A stretch of DNA of 64,000 nt, from assembly GCF_008084145.1 (NCBI RefSeq), contig NZ_VSDO01000004.1, positions 386,202-450,201 of the forward strand, written 5' to 3'. Below the pieces are notes generated by a model. The model was not told the DNA's origin. It worked only from the letters and a program-made list of their open reading frames with translations, and made no database searches. Position numbers and translations under genes: made by a program. Below are positions 1-8,714 of this stretch, one piece after another (the first letter of the stretch is position 1; each line of letters begins with the position of its first letter). This stretch comes from Paenibacillus faecis (GTDB lineage Bacteria > Bacillota > Bacilli > Paenibacillales > Paenibacillaceae).

Positions 1-595
1 ATCCGGTGCAGCCGAGCGTTCGGCCAAGCGGACAGGTATCCCAACGCACGTCATCGATTCCCATAGGTTCGAACAAGCGGGGGACCAGGTAATCCTTCAC
101 CGTCTGCCCGGTTACGGCCTCCAGCATGGCCGAAATCATATAGGTATCCCCGCTGCTGTATGTGAACAATTCCCCGGGAGGTCGGTCCAGCGGCCGGGAT
201 AAATAATGCTTCACCCAGTCGGGCTCCTCCAGCACGGCTCTCTCCTCATAAGTTAAAGGCGGGGTATCATGGCCGCTGGACATCCGCAGCAGATCGATCA
301 ACCGGATTTGTGCGGGATCCAGGGCTTCGGAGGCGCAGGAAGCCCGATCCGAACCGGCCTCGGGAAACACGTCTCCGATCCGCGTATCCAAATCCAGCCG
401 TCCTTCCTCAAGGGCGAGGCCGACCGCCATACTCGTAAAAGATTTGCTGACGGAATGCTGTAAACGACGAATGTCGTCGGCACCCGCAAAATTTTCCGCC
501 CCTACCGCCTCGCCATGCTGCACTACGCGAACGGAAAAAACATGAAGCCCTTCACGCTCAAGCCTTGCCTGAAACGCGGACAGATTCAGCGCCAT
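1..595 (-). CDS. Serine hydrolase, class C beta-lactamase-like (3' end outside window)
   Basis: The reading frame starts at ATG 595 behind AAAGGAGGAA and runs off the left edge, so only about 198 N-terminal residues are visible. It has the S-x-x-K catalytic motif of the beta-lactamase/DD-peptidase-like esterases (S48-V-S-K51) and a following Y146-S-S that fits the family's Y-x-N/S second motif. No signal peptide is visible, so a cytoplasmic esterase or amidase is likelier than a secreted beta-lactamase. It is divergent from the lacI-led operon, and a perfect 28-bp palindrome sharing its core with the one before lacI lies 51 bp upstream of its start, so joint control is likely. Its substrate is unknown; removal of an acyl group from the imported glycan is only a guess. 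Confidence 0.85.
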   Translation of the reverse strand, partial: MALNLSAFQARLEREGLHVFSVRVVQHGEAVGAENFAGADDIRRLQHSVSKSFTSMAVGLALEEGRLDLDTRIGDVFPEAGSDRASCASEALDPAQIRLIDLLRMSSGHDTPPLTYEERAVLEEPDWVKHYLSRPLDRPPGELFTYSSGDTYMISAMLEAVTGQTVKDYLVPRLFEPMGIDDVRWDTCPLGRTLGCTG

Positions 596-645
596 CTTGG
601 TTCCTCCTTTATGAGACACTCCAATCCGAATAAAGAAAGGATATT

Positions 646-673
646 AAGTATAGGGAAACGTTTCCCTATACTT
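646..673. promoter_or_regulatory. Perfect 28-bp palindrome, probable LacI-family operator
   Basis: Each half reads AAGTATAGGGAAAC, meeting at a central CG. The core GGGAAACGTTTCCC is repeated at 895-910. It lies just upstream of the divergent hydrolase gene, where it could block that promoter. A central CG is typical of LacI/CcpA-type operators; the outer arms make a specific LacI regulator more likely than CcpA. Confidence 0.7.
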
Positions 674-817
674 TTCTGTGGTTTATCTAAGACGATCGTA
701 AAGGAGCGCCGCAAAAATGTCAATAACATGCCAAGCTGCGGGGGAACTCATTGGAAAATGGTGTAAATCAACTTTGTAAGCGCATTAAATCAAGAGACCC
801 GCTTTAAAAATTGATTA

Positions 818-847
818 TTGACAACTCGGAAACATCGGGTGCATAAT
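818..847 (+). promoter_or_regulatory. Sigma-A-type promoter of the lacI-led operon
   Basis: TTGACA (818-823) and CATAAT (842-847) are separated by 18 bp. The predicted transcript would start near 854, about 130 nt before the lacI start, with the second palindrome inside the leader. Confidence 0.55.
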
Positions 848-894
848 GTTATCCATCGAAAGAATGTCTTGCCATGGGCTGGATTTACCCTGAA

Positions 895-910
895 CGGGAA
901 ACGTTTCCCG
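895..910. promoter_or_regulatory. Second operator palindrome in the lacI leader
   Basis: CGGGAAACGTTTCCCG is a perfect 16-bp palindrome with the same 14-bp core as the site at 646-673. It lies downstream of the predicted start of transcription, a position suited to a roadblock, so the regulator probably controls its own operon. Confidence 0.7.
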
Positions 911-986
911 AAAACAATGGAAATCCTGAAATCCCCGATCCACCCAGGTGGGATAAGGCATTATAGCAGAGGTGGTCCGTAAGAAA

Positions 987-2000
987 ATGAATATAAAAGA
1001 CATTGCAAGGCTCTCCGGAGTTGGCATTTCCACCGTTTCCAGAGTTTTAAATAATACGGGATTTGTAAGCGATGCCACCCGGACCAAAGTGATGGAAGTG
1101 GTAAAGAAGTACAACTATATCCCTAACAGCAGCGCACGCAACCTGAAGATGACGCAGTCCAACACGATTGCGCTTATGGTTAAAGGGATATCCAACCCGT
1201 TCTTTTCCAACATGATTAAAGAAGTCGAACGCCAGGTGAACCTCCGGGGCTGTCCGCTGCTGATCCAACATGTCGAAGACGGCAGCGACGAGATTAACGC
1301 GGCGCTTCAACTGGTCAAAGAGAAAAATTTGTACGGCGTTATTTTTATGGGGGGAACCTACGATCACTCCGAAGAGAAGTTCCGGCAGCTCAATATTCCC
1401 TTCGTTCTGACCACAATCACGACGACCCAGGAAGTGGATCCCACGGTCTTCTCCAGCGTCATCATCGACGATGTCCAGGAGGCCTACAAGGCGACAAGTT
1501 ACTTGATTTCCCTGGGACATACGAAGATCAGCTTCCTGGCCCGGTTTCCGCTTGTACAGCATACGACGGGGAACCGGCGGCTGCTCGGTTACATCAAGGC
1601 GCTTGAGGAGCATGGCATTCCTTACGACCCTTCCCTGGTCGAGGATTGCGAGTACAGCCCAAGCTCGGGATTCACCGCCACGAAACGGCTGATGAACAAG
1701 AACAAAGATATGACCGCGGTGTTCGCGGCCTCGGATACGATCGCGATCGGGGCGGCCAAGGCGATTCTTTCCTCGGGTTTGTCCATCCCGGGCGACATTT
1801 CGGTCATCGGCTTCGACGGGATCGAGATGGCGGAGTACTACCACCCTTCCTTGGACACCATCAGCCAGCCGGGGGTAGATATGGCGAAGGCCAGCGTGGA
1901 AATCCTGTTCGACCTGATTACGGGTCAGTCGACCAACAAGCATGTCGTGTTTGATTCCGTGCTGGTCAAGCGGGGGTCCTGCAAGAAAATCGGCAAATAA
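987..2000 (+). CDS. LacI-family transcriptional regulator
   Basis: A 337-residue protein. The first 25 residues (MNIKDIARLSGVGISTVSRV) are a classical LacI helix-turn-helix, followed by the hinge region with NSSARNLK, then a periplasmic-binding-protein-like sensor domain ending at LVKRGS. An in-frame GTG at 972 exists, but GAGGTGG at 969-975 is placed correctly for ATG 987, and LacI proteins start at this point. It is the first gene of an operon with transport and glycosidase genes and is flanked upstream by two palindromes. The likely role is a repressor released by an imported oligosaccharide or its breakdown product; if the neighbouring genes are read correctly, a beta-1,2-glucooligosaccharide such as sophorose. 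Confidence 0.92.
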   Translation: MNIKDIARLSGVGISTVSRVLNNTGFVSDATRTKVMEVVKKYNYIPNSSARNLKMTQSNTIALMVKGISNPFFSNMIKEVERQVNLRGCPLLIQHVEDGSDEINAALQLVKEKNLYGVIFMGGTYDHSEEKFRQLNIPFVLTTITTTQEVDPTVFSSVIIDDVQEAYKATSYLISLGHTKISFLARFPLVQHTTGNRRLLGYIKALEEHGIPYDPSLVEDCEYSPSSGFTATKRLMNKNKDMTAVFAASDTIAIGAAKAILSSGLSIPGDISVIGFDGIEMAEYYHPSLDTISQPGVDMAKASVEILFDLITGQSTNKHVVFDSVLVKRGSCKKIGK

Positions 2001-2033
2001 CGGATCGGCAAGGAAAAGGAGAGGAGCAAGCAG

Positions 2034-2786
2034 ATGGCGCTTTTAACCGTGGAAACAGGTTCTCCTACGCTGCGGATGACGACATCCATTCATGTCATAT
2101 CGCCTTGCGACGCGGGCAGGCAGGATGGGGGGACCCTCTATCTCCTGCACGGAGCCGGCGACGACGCCAGCACCTGGCACAGGCTGACCACGATCGAGCT
2201 TTATGCGCAAACTTACGGCTGCACCGTGATCATGCCGGAGGTGAATCGCAGCTACTATACCGACATGGAGTATGGGCTCGATTATTTCACCTATCTCACG
2301 CAGGAGCTGCCGGAGCTATGCGCCCGGATGCTGAACCTGGATACGGACCCCGCCAAAACCTATGTGGCCGGGCTCTCGATGGGCGGGTACGGAGCGCTGA
2401 AGTGCGCGCTGACCTTCCCCGAGAAATATGCCAAGGCGGTCTCGCTCTCCGGCGTCACCGATATCCGGGAACGCTTGCGGGATCCGGACATGCCCCCGGG
2501 GATGATCAAGGAGATGAAGGCGGTGTTTGGAGAGCGCCTGGAGGTCAAGCCGGAGCAGGATTTATACGCTTTGGCCGACACGCTCGTCCGGGAGAACAAA
2601 AGGCTTCCTTCCCTGCTCGCCTGCTGCGGGTCGGAGGATCCGTTTTGCGGAATGAATCGCGCTTTTGCCTCCTACATGGAAAAGTCACCTTTTGATTTCA
2701 GGTATGTCGAAACCCCGGGAACGCATGAATGGCGTTTTTGGGAGGAACATTTAAAAACCGCTTTTGACTTCCTGTATCACAAATAG
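2034..2786 (+). CDS. Esterase, alpha/beta-hydrolase fold (EstA / esterase D-like)
   Basis: A 250-residue protein with the nucleophile elbow GLSMGG (S115), the acid in CGSED (D202) and a histidine in GTHEW (H231), which form a complete Ser-Asp-His triad. LLHGAGDD near residues 37-44 supplies the oxyanion region. There is no signal peptide, so it acts in the cytoplasm. It starts 33 bp after lacI behind AAAGGAGAGG and precedes the importer genes, so it is part of the operon. Members of this family are small acyl or feruloyl/acetyl esterases and S-formylglutathione hydrolase relatives. In this setting it may remove acyl substituents (acetyl or succinyl) from imported glucans; that is inference. 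Confidence 0.85.
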   Translation: MALLTVETGSPTLRMTTSIHVISPCDAGRQDGGTLYLLHGAGDDASTWHRLTTIELYAQTYGCTVIMPEVNRSYYTDMEYGLDYFTYLTQELPELCARMLNLDTDPAKTYVAGLSMGGYGALKCALTFPEKYAKAVSLSGVTDIRERLRDPDMPPGMIKEMKAVFGERLEVKPEQDLYALADTLVRENKRLPSLLACCGSEDPFCGMNRAFASYMEKSPFDFRYVETPGTHEWRFWEEHLKTAFDFLYHK

Positions 2787-2813
2787 ATTCTAGTAGAGCG
2801 AGGAGATGCAAAA

Positions 2814-3773
2814 TTGAAACCGGCAGCCGCAGTACCTCAGAATAGCCGCACCGGCGGGAATAAGCTGGGAACGTATTTCAGACAAATTTGGAAACACCGG
2901 ATGACTTATACGCTTCTGATTCCCGGCTTGGTATGGCTCGTGCTATTTGCTTACATGCCGATGGGAGGTTTGTCCCTGGCCTTTAAAGACTTCAAGGCGA
3001 ACCTGGGAATATGGGGCAGCCCTTGGGTCGGGTGGGAGAACTTCGAGTATGTGTTCCGGGATCCCGCCTTTATCGACGCGGTGTGGAAAACGCTTGCAAT
3101 CAACGTCACCAAGCTGATCATTCAGTTTCCTTTCCCGATCATGCTGGCTCTGCTGCTGAATGAGCTCCGCATGAGCCGTTATAAAAAAGTGATGCAAACC
3201 GTATTTACCTTCCCGCATTTTTTGTCCTGGATCGTCGTTTCGGGGATCGTGATCAACGTCCTCTCTCATGACGGGCTGATCAACAGTGCCTTGACCTTGT
3301 TCGGGGCGCAGCCCATCAACTTTATGGGCTCGGAAAAACTGTTCGTGCCGATGGTCATCGTGACGGACATATGGAAGTCCGCGGGGTGGGGGGCCATCAT
3401 TTATTTGGCGGCCATTTCGGGGATCGATATGGACCAGTACGAATCCGCGCAAATTGATGGGGCGACCCGGCTGCAGCAGCTGTTCCGGATCACGCTCCCG
3501 AATATTTTGCCAACCATTACCGTCATGTTCATTCTATCCGTCGGCGGCTTGATGTCCTCGGGCTTCGATCAGATCTTTAACTTGATGAACGCCGCCACGA
3601 AGAATGCGGCAGAGGTGCTTGACGTCTACATCTACCGGATTACGTTCCAATCCGCCACCGACTTCTCGTTCTCCTCCGCGGTCAGCTTGTTCCGGTCCAT
3701 TATCAATATGGCGCTGCTGCTGATTGCCGACCGGGCGGCGAAGTGGATGGGCGGCGACGGGCTGTTCCGATGA
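2814..3773 (+). CDS. Sugar ABC transporter permease, LplB type
   Basis: A 319-residue membrane protein starting at TTG 2814 behind GAGGAGA; the ATG at 2806 is out of frame. The N-terminal part HRMTYTLLIPGLVWLVLFAY is the first membrane helix of LplB/UgpA-like permeases. The later stretch with SAQIDGATRLQQLFRITLP carries the EAA-type loop that docks with the ATPase. It pairs with the next permease and the binding lipoprotein. No ATPase gene is in the cluster, which is usual for this importer type because a shared MsmX-like ATPase serves several systems. Confidence 0.92.
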   Translation: MKPAAAVPQNSRTGGNKLGTYFRQIWKHRMTYTLLIPGLVWLVLFAYMPMGGLSLAFKDFKANLGIWGSPWVGWENFEYVFRDPAFIDAVWKTLAINVTKLIIQFPFPIMLALLLNELRMSRYKKVMQTVFTFPHFLSWIVVSGIVINVLSHDGLINSALTLFGAQPINFMGSEKLFVPMVIVTDIWKSAGWGAIIYLAAISGIDMDQYESAQIDGATRLQQLFRITLPNILPTITVMFILSVGGLMSSGFDQIFNLMNAATKNAAEVLDVYIYRITFQSATDFSFSSAVSLFRSIINMALLLIADRAAKWMGGDGLFR

Positions 3774-3789
3774 GAAAGGAGTGCGAACG

Positions 3790-4665
3790 ATGATACAGAA
3801 ACGCAAATTTTCCTGGATGGATGCCATCATCTTTGTTTTGTTGACCTTGGGGGCCTTGGCCATCCTCATTCCTTTCTGGAATGTCGTCATGATTTCGTTT
3901 TCGACGCAAAAGGAATACGCCGACCATCCATTGATGATCTTCCCGAGCCAACCTACCTTGGACAATTACAGACAGCTTTTTGAGAAGGGAGGGATCGGCA
4001 CCGGCTATCTCAATACCCTTAAACTTCTGCTGCTTGGCCTGCCGCTCAGCCTGTTCCTGACGACCAGTATGGCCTACGGGCTGAGCCGGACGGGATATCC
4101 GGGGAAAAAGCCGATTTTCTTCCTCGTCTTGTTCACGATGATTTTTAACGGGGGGATTGTCCCGCTGTACCTGATCATGAAGGATTTGAACCTGACGGGC
4201 AGCCTGTGGTCGGTCGTCCTGGCCGGCGGTTTCAGCGCCTTCAACATGATTTTGATGATGAACTACTTCCACACCCTGCCGGAGTCGTTGATGGAATCCG
4301 CGCGGCTGGACGGTGCGGGAGAGTGGAAAATCCTGTTCTCGATTATTCTTCCGCTATCGGCGCCGATCGTCGCCACAATTACGTTGTTTTACGGCGTGGC
4401 GATCTGGAACGGCTGGTATGACGCGATGATCTTCCTCCGGAAAGCCGAGCAGATGCCGCTGCAGAACGTGCTGCGCAGCATCATCGTGGAGTCGCAACTG
4501 AACACGTCCAACGCGGCCAGTCTGGATGCCTCGGCGGGTCAGAGATTCTCGATGGGGATGAAAATGGCGGCGGTTTTCGTCACCATGGTGCCGATCATGT
4601 GCTTTTTCCCGCTGCTTCAAAAGCATTTCGCCAAAGGGGTTATGACAGGGGCTATCAAGACCTGA
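3790..4665 (+). CDS. Sugar ABC transporter permease, YtcP/LplC type
   Basis: A 291-residue partner permease. The start is ATG 3790 behind AAAGGAG (3776-3782), 16 bp after the first permease gene; an upstream in-frame ATG overlaps that gene and lacks a ribosome site. Six hydrophobic segments are visible and the EAA loop is ESARLDGAGEWKILFSIILP. The C-terminal HFAKGVMTGAIK is the usual ending of this carbohydrate permease family. It forms the heterodimeric channel with the preceding gene product. Confidence 0.92.
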   Translation: MIQKRKFSWMDAIIFVLLTLGALAILIPFWNVVMISFSTQKEYADHPLMIFPSQPTLDNYRQLFEKGGIGTGYLNTLKLLLLGLPLSLFLTTSMAYGLSRTGYPGKKPIFFLVLFTMIFNGGIVPLYLIMKDLNLTGSLWSVVLAGGFSAFNMILMMNYFHTLPESLMESARLDGAGEWKILFSIILPLSAPIVATITLFYGVAIWNGWYDAMIFLRKAEQMPLQNVLRSIIVESQLNTSNAASLDASAGQRFSMGMKMAAVFVTMVPIMCFFPLLQKHFAKGVMTGAIKT

Positions 4666-4722
4666 TTCATACACATAAAATTCTCGCTTTGCAACTACTT
4701 AAAAAAACAGGGAGGTCAAAAC

Positions 4723-6360
4723 ATGAAAGCAACCCAATGGCTTTCGATCAGAAGAATTATGGTTTTATCGCTGTGCATCGTCCTGATGGCGGTGACGGCC
4801 GCTTGTTCCAAAGGGGAAGGTAACAGCGGAAACGGCGGAAATGCGCAAGGCTCGAATGCAAGCTCAGGCGGCAATGCCAAAGACGGCTACGACAAGAAAC
4901 TGAAAATTTCTTTGGCCAGTACGATCAAACTGGAAAAACCCGACGTGCTGGATAACGAATTCCATAAATATTGGTCGGACAAGTTCAATTTGGAGTGGGA
5001 CTACAACTATGTGGAATGGGATTCCTGGCCGGAAAAGCTCCGCCTGTGGATCAACTCCGGCGACTTGCCCGATGTAGCCAGCTGGAACTATGTGCATGGC
5101 GACGCCATTAACTATATCGAACAAGGGTTATTATACAAGCTCCCGGACGACTGGAAAGAGCGCTGGCCAAACGTAGCTGCGGCCTATAAACAAACCGGGC
5201 TCGGCGAAAAGCTGGAGGAGTTGACCGGCGGAACTTACGTATTGCCGAAGCCGGTGTATTTCGAGAACAAGCCGGCCGATCCGCTGTTGAACCAAATTGG
5301 GGTCATCGGCCTGCGTAAAGACTGGGCCAAGGCTGTCGGTTTTGAACTCAAAGACGCTTATACCGTCGGAGAACTGATGGAATACGCCCGGCTGCTTAAA
5401 GAAAAAGATCCTGGCAAGGTAGGCAATAAACTGGTGCCGATTTCTTTCGACATCAACGATTCGCTGACCAACATCATCATGGCAAACAGCGCGCATTCCC
5501 GCGTAGAATCGGCCTTCTATAAAGGCGCAGACGGCAAGTATCAATGGGGTCCCGCCAACGAGGAAACTTTGAACGCGTTGAAGCAGTATCAAGCCGCATA
5601 CAAAGAAGGATTGCTCAGCCCCGAATTCTATACATGGAAAAGCCAGGAGGCCAGCCAGAAATTCTCCATTAACGGCGTAGCCGGTATCACAAGTATTGGC
5701 GGTCTGGCTTCTTACAGACAGGATATCGATACGCGGATGAGAGAGAACCTGGGCCTCGACAGCTCGGAAGTGGTGCACACGGCGATCGTGCTCGGCGATG
5801 ACGGGAAGTACCGTAACCTGGAGCAAGCGAACTTCTGGTCGAGCATTATTTTCTCGCCGAACATCAGCAAAGAGAAATTCGAACGCGTTATGGATTTGAT
5901 GGACTATTCGATCAGTCAAGAAGGACAGCTTCTGCTGAATATGGGATTTGAAGGAAAAGACTGGAAGTATGACGAGAACAAGGAACTCGTCAGCCTGCTT
6001 CCGGAAGGAACGACCTTGGAGAAGAAATACCCTAGCCGCTTCGAAGGCCTTTATCTGCTGGGCGACGACTTCAGCGTCGTGAACCCGGCGATCAAGAAAG
6101 AATTCCGCGAAAGAGCGGTCAAGCACTATCAAGACAAGGCGAAGCTCAGTACGGAAGGCGGAGCGATGGCCGAGTACGATTGGGATGTACAATTGTATGA
6201 CTCCAAGGCCAAAAATCAGGCCGGCTTCGACTACGCCACAGAATACACCAACCTGATCTTGCAGGAAGGGGATCTGGAAGCGAACTGGAAAGCATGGGTG
6301 AACAGCAAAATGTCGCTCGTGCAACCGGTGCTCGACGAATTGAACAGCCTGAAGAAATAG
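4723..6360 (+). CDS. Extracellular solute-binding lipoprotein of the sugar importer
   Basis: A 545-residue protein with a positively charged N-terminus, a hydrophobic stretch and a lipobox ending VTAAC (C28), followed by a Gly/Asn/Ser-rich linker. This is the standard form of LipO/LplA-type binding proteins of about 500-560 residues. Membrane-anchored outside the cell, it would deliver oligosaccharide to the two permeases encoded just upstream. If the locus is for beta-1,2-glucooligosaccharides it is the counterpart of the Listeria innocua sophorooligosaccharide-binding protein. AGGGAGGTC is the ribosome site. A stem-loop follows the gene. Confidence 0.92.
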   Translation: MKATQWLSIRRIMVLSLCIVLMAVTAACSKGEGNSGNGGNAQGSNASSGGNAKDGYDKKLKISLASTIKLEKPDVLDNEFHKYWSDKFNLEWDYNYVEWDSWPEKLRLWINSGDLPDVASWNYVHGDAINYIEQGLLYKLPDDWKERWPNVAAAYKQTGLGEKLEELTGGTYVLPKPVYFENKPADPLLNQIGVIGLRKDWAKAVGFELKDAYTVGELMEYARLLKEKDPGKVGNKLVPISFDINDSLTNIIMANSAHSRVESAFYKGADGKYQWGPANEETLNALKQYQAAYKEGLLSPEFYTWKSQEASQKFSINGVAGITSIGGLASYRQDIDTRMRENLGLDSSEVVHTAIVLGDDGKYRNLEQANFWSSIIFSPNISKEKFERVMDLMDYSISQEGQLLLNMGFEGKDWKYDENKELVSLLPEGTTLEKKYPSRFEGLYLLGDDFSVVNPAIKKEFRERAVKHYQDKAKLSTEGGAMAEYDWDVQLYDSKAKNQAGFDYATEYTNLILQEGDLEANWKAWVNSKMSLVQPVLDELNSLKK

Positions 6361-6370
6361 GCAGCAGGCC

Positions 6371-6405
6371 AAGAACCCGGCGTGGGTTTCCCGCACCGGG
6401 TTCTT
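6371..6405 (+). terminator. Intercistronic stem-loop after the binding-protein gene
   Basis: AAGAACCCGG (6371-6380) pairs perfectly with CCGGGTTCTT (6396-6405) over a 15-nt loop, with no run of T after it. It is better read as an mRNA-stabilising or partly terminating hairpin, common after binding-protein genes that need higher expression, than as a full terminator. Confidence 0.5.
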
Positions 6406-6461
6406 CCATTCATTGGCGCGCTGCGAATCAAAACATAAGCAAAAGCGATGGAGGACTAGAC

Positions 6462-8714
6462 ATGGACAATCAGCAGCTGCTTACAATGGTGACGCAAATG
6501 ACACTGGAGGAAAAGGTTGCTCAGCTGATGCAATTGGCGGCTCCGTTCTTTGAAGGGGCGGAGGGAGAAGGGCAAATCACGGGTCCGATGAAATCGATGG
6601 GCGTGACGGAGGAGATGGTGCGAAACAGCGGTTCGGTGCTGGGGTACGCGGGCGCCGAAGGAACAATCGCCGTTCAGAAAGCGCATTTGAAAAAGAACCG
6701 GCTGGGCATTCCTCTGCTCTTTATGGCGGACATTGTGCATGGCTTCAAAACCATATTCCCGATCCCGCTGGCGATCGGCTGCTCCTGGGATCTTCCGCTG
6801 GCCGAGCGGAGCGCGGAAATCGCCGCCCGGGAAGCCGCGGTCTCCGGCGTTCACGTGACCTACGCGCCGATGGTCGATCTCGTCCGCGACGCCCGGTGGG
6901 GAAGAGTCATGGAGTCGACGGGGGAAGACCCTTACCTGAACAGCGAGCTCGCACGGGCTTTCGTGCGCGGCTTCCAGGGCCAAAATCTGCGGGAGGATGT
7001 ACAGCGGGTGGCCGCCTGCGTGAAGCATTTCGCCGCTTACGGATTGTCCGAGGGCGGGAGAGATTACAACACCGTGGACCTGTCGGAATGGCAACTGCGC
7101 GAGTATTACCTTCCGGCTTACCGGGCCGCCCTGGACGAGGGCTGCGAGATGGTTATGACCTCCTTCAATACGGTCGACGGCGTACCGGCAAGCGGAAACA
7201 CCAGACTGATGCGGAAGCTGCTGCGGGAGGAGTGGGGCTTTGACGGCGTCCTGATTTCGGATTGGGGCGCGGTGAAAGAATTGATCCCGCATGGGGTGGC
7301 CGAAGATGAAGCGGAAGCCGCCTATAAGGCGATACAGGCAGGGGTAGATATAGAAATGATGACCTCCTGTTACGTCCATCATCTGCCGCGGCTTGTCCGG
7401 GAGGGACGCGTGGAGGAGGAAATTATCGACGAGGCGGTGCTGCGCATATTGCAGTTGAAGGAGAGGCTGGGCCTCTTCGAGCGGCCGCACCGCGGGGCGG
7501 ATCCCGAGGCGGAGAAAGAAATCGTCTTCTGCGCCGAACACCGGGCCGCCGCGCGAGAGCTCGCCGAGAAATCGTGCGTGCTGCTGAAGAACGAGCGCGG
7601 CGTCCTGCCGCTGGCCCGCGGACAGCGGGTGGCCCTGGTCGGGCCGTTCGCGCAGAGCGGCGACATCCTGGGGCCGTGGTCGTGGACCGGATCGCGCAAG
7701 GATGCGGTCCGGCTGGACACGGCCATGAAAGCGGCCGCCGCGGAGCCGGGCGACATCTCCGTGGCCGAGGGCTCGGGCATCGAGGCGATGACGGAAGCCC
7801 AATGGGCGGAGGCGGCCCGCGCCGCCGCCGACGTGGACGTCATCGTGCTCGCCCTCGGCGAGTCGTCGGAGATGAGCGGGGAAGCGGGCAGCCGCGCGGA
7901 TATCACGCTGCCGGCGGCGCAGCTTGAGCTGCTTCGGCGCATGAAGGCGCTCGGCAAGCCGGTGGCCGTCGTGCTGTTCAACGGCCGGCCGCTGGACCTG
8001 CGCGGCGTGTACGACACCGCCGACGCGGTGCTGGAGGCCTGGTTCCCGGGCAGCGAAGGCGGCGCGGCGATCGCCGCCCTGCTGTACGGGGACGCCAACC
8101 CGTCCGGCCGCCTCAGCATGTCTTTCCCGGCCGCGGTCGGACAGATCCCGGTTTACTACAACCATTTCAGCACCGGCCGCCCGCTCGGCGCGCCGGATGC
8201 CCAAGAGCGCTATGTTTCGCATTACCTGGACCTTCCGAACGAACCGCTCTTGCCGTTCGGTTTCGGGTTGAGCTACACGACGTTCATTTACGGCAAGCCG
8301 CAATTGTCCGGGAAAATCATGACGCCGGACCGACCCCTGGAATTATCGGTGGTGCTGACGAACGCCGGTCCGGCGGAGGGCGAAGAGACCGTACAGCTCT
8401 ATATCCGCGATTGGGTGGGGGATACGGTTCGTCCGGTCAAAGAGCTGAAGGCTTTTGCCAAGGTACGCCTGGCGGCCGGGGAAAGCAGTGAGGTTCGTTT
8501 CACGGTAACGGAACAAATGCTCCGTTACACGCATCAGAATCTGGAGTTTGCCAGCGATGCCGGACAATTCTCGGTATTCGTGGGGCCGAACAGCCGCGAT
8601 GCCGAGGAGCTGCGATTCCGGCTGGAGAAAGGCCCCGTCACGTCGGGAATCCGGCTTCAGGGAGCAAGCCTCGGGAACAACCAACACGAACAGATGGGGA
8701 GTGAAATGCGATGA
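6462..8714 (+). CDS. Glycoside hydrolase family 3 beta-glucosidase-type enzyme
   Basis: A 750-residue cytoplasmic enzyme starting at ATG 6462 behind GGAGG (6450-6454). The N-terminal TIM-barrel domain includes KHFAAYG (188-194) and the nucleophile motif GVLISDWGA with D267. The alpha/beta sandwich domain follows (about 375-580), then a fibronectin III-like domain (about 640-740). No signal peptide is seen. Its stop overlaps the start of the next gene by 4 bp, so the two are translationally coupled. Within the proposed pathway it would split sophorose or short beta-glucosides left by the phosphorylase. By sequence alone a beta-xylosidase cannot be excluded. Confidence 0.9.
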   Translation: MDNQQLLTMVTQMTLEEKVAQLMQLAAPFFEGAEGEGQITGPMKSMGVTEEMVRNSGSVLGYAGAEGTIAVQKAHLKKNRLGIPLLFMADIVHGFKTIFPIPLAIGCSWDLPLAERSAEIAAREAAVSGVHVTYAPMVDLVRDARWGRVMESTGEDPYLNSELARAFVRGFQGQNLREDVQRVAACVKHFAAYGLSEGGRDYNTVDLSEWQLREYYLPAYRAALDEGCEMVMTSFNTVDGVPASGNTRLMRKLLREEWGFDGVLISDWGAVKELIPHGVAEDEAEAAYKAIQAGVDIEMMTSCYVHHLPRLVREGRVEEEIIDEAVLRILQLKERLGLFERPHRGADPEAEKEIVFCAEHRAAARELAEKSCVLLKNERGVLPLARGQRVALVGPFAQSGDILGPWSWTGSRKDAVRLDTAMKAAAAEPGDISVAEGSGIEAMTEAQWAEAARAAADVDVIVLALGESSEMSGEAGSRADITLPAAQLELLRRMKALGKPVAVVLFNGRPLDLRGVYDTADAVLEAWFPGSEGGAAIAALLYGDANPSGRLSMSFPAAVGQIPVYYNHFSTGRPLGAPDAQERYVSHYLDLPNEPLLPFGFGLSYTTFIYGKPQLSGKIMTPDRPLELSVVLTNAGPAEGEETVQLYIRDWVGDTVRPVKELKAFAKVRLAAGESSEVRFTVTEQMLRYTHQNLEFASDAGQFSVFVGPNSRDAEELRFRLEKGPVTSGIRLQGASLGNNQHEQMGSEMR

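Noticed and set aside
6371..6405. Full transcription terminator between binding-protein and GH3 genes
   Set aside because: No T run follows the stem, and the downstream genes have no visible promoter, so the operon most likely continues.
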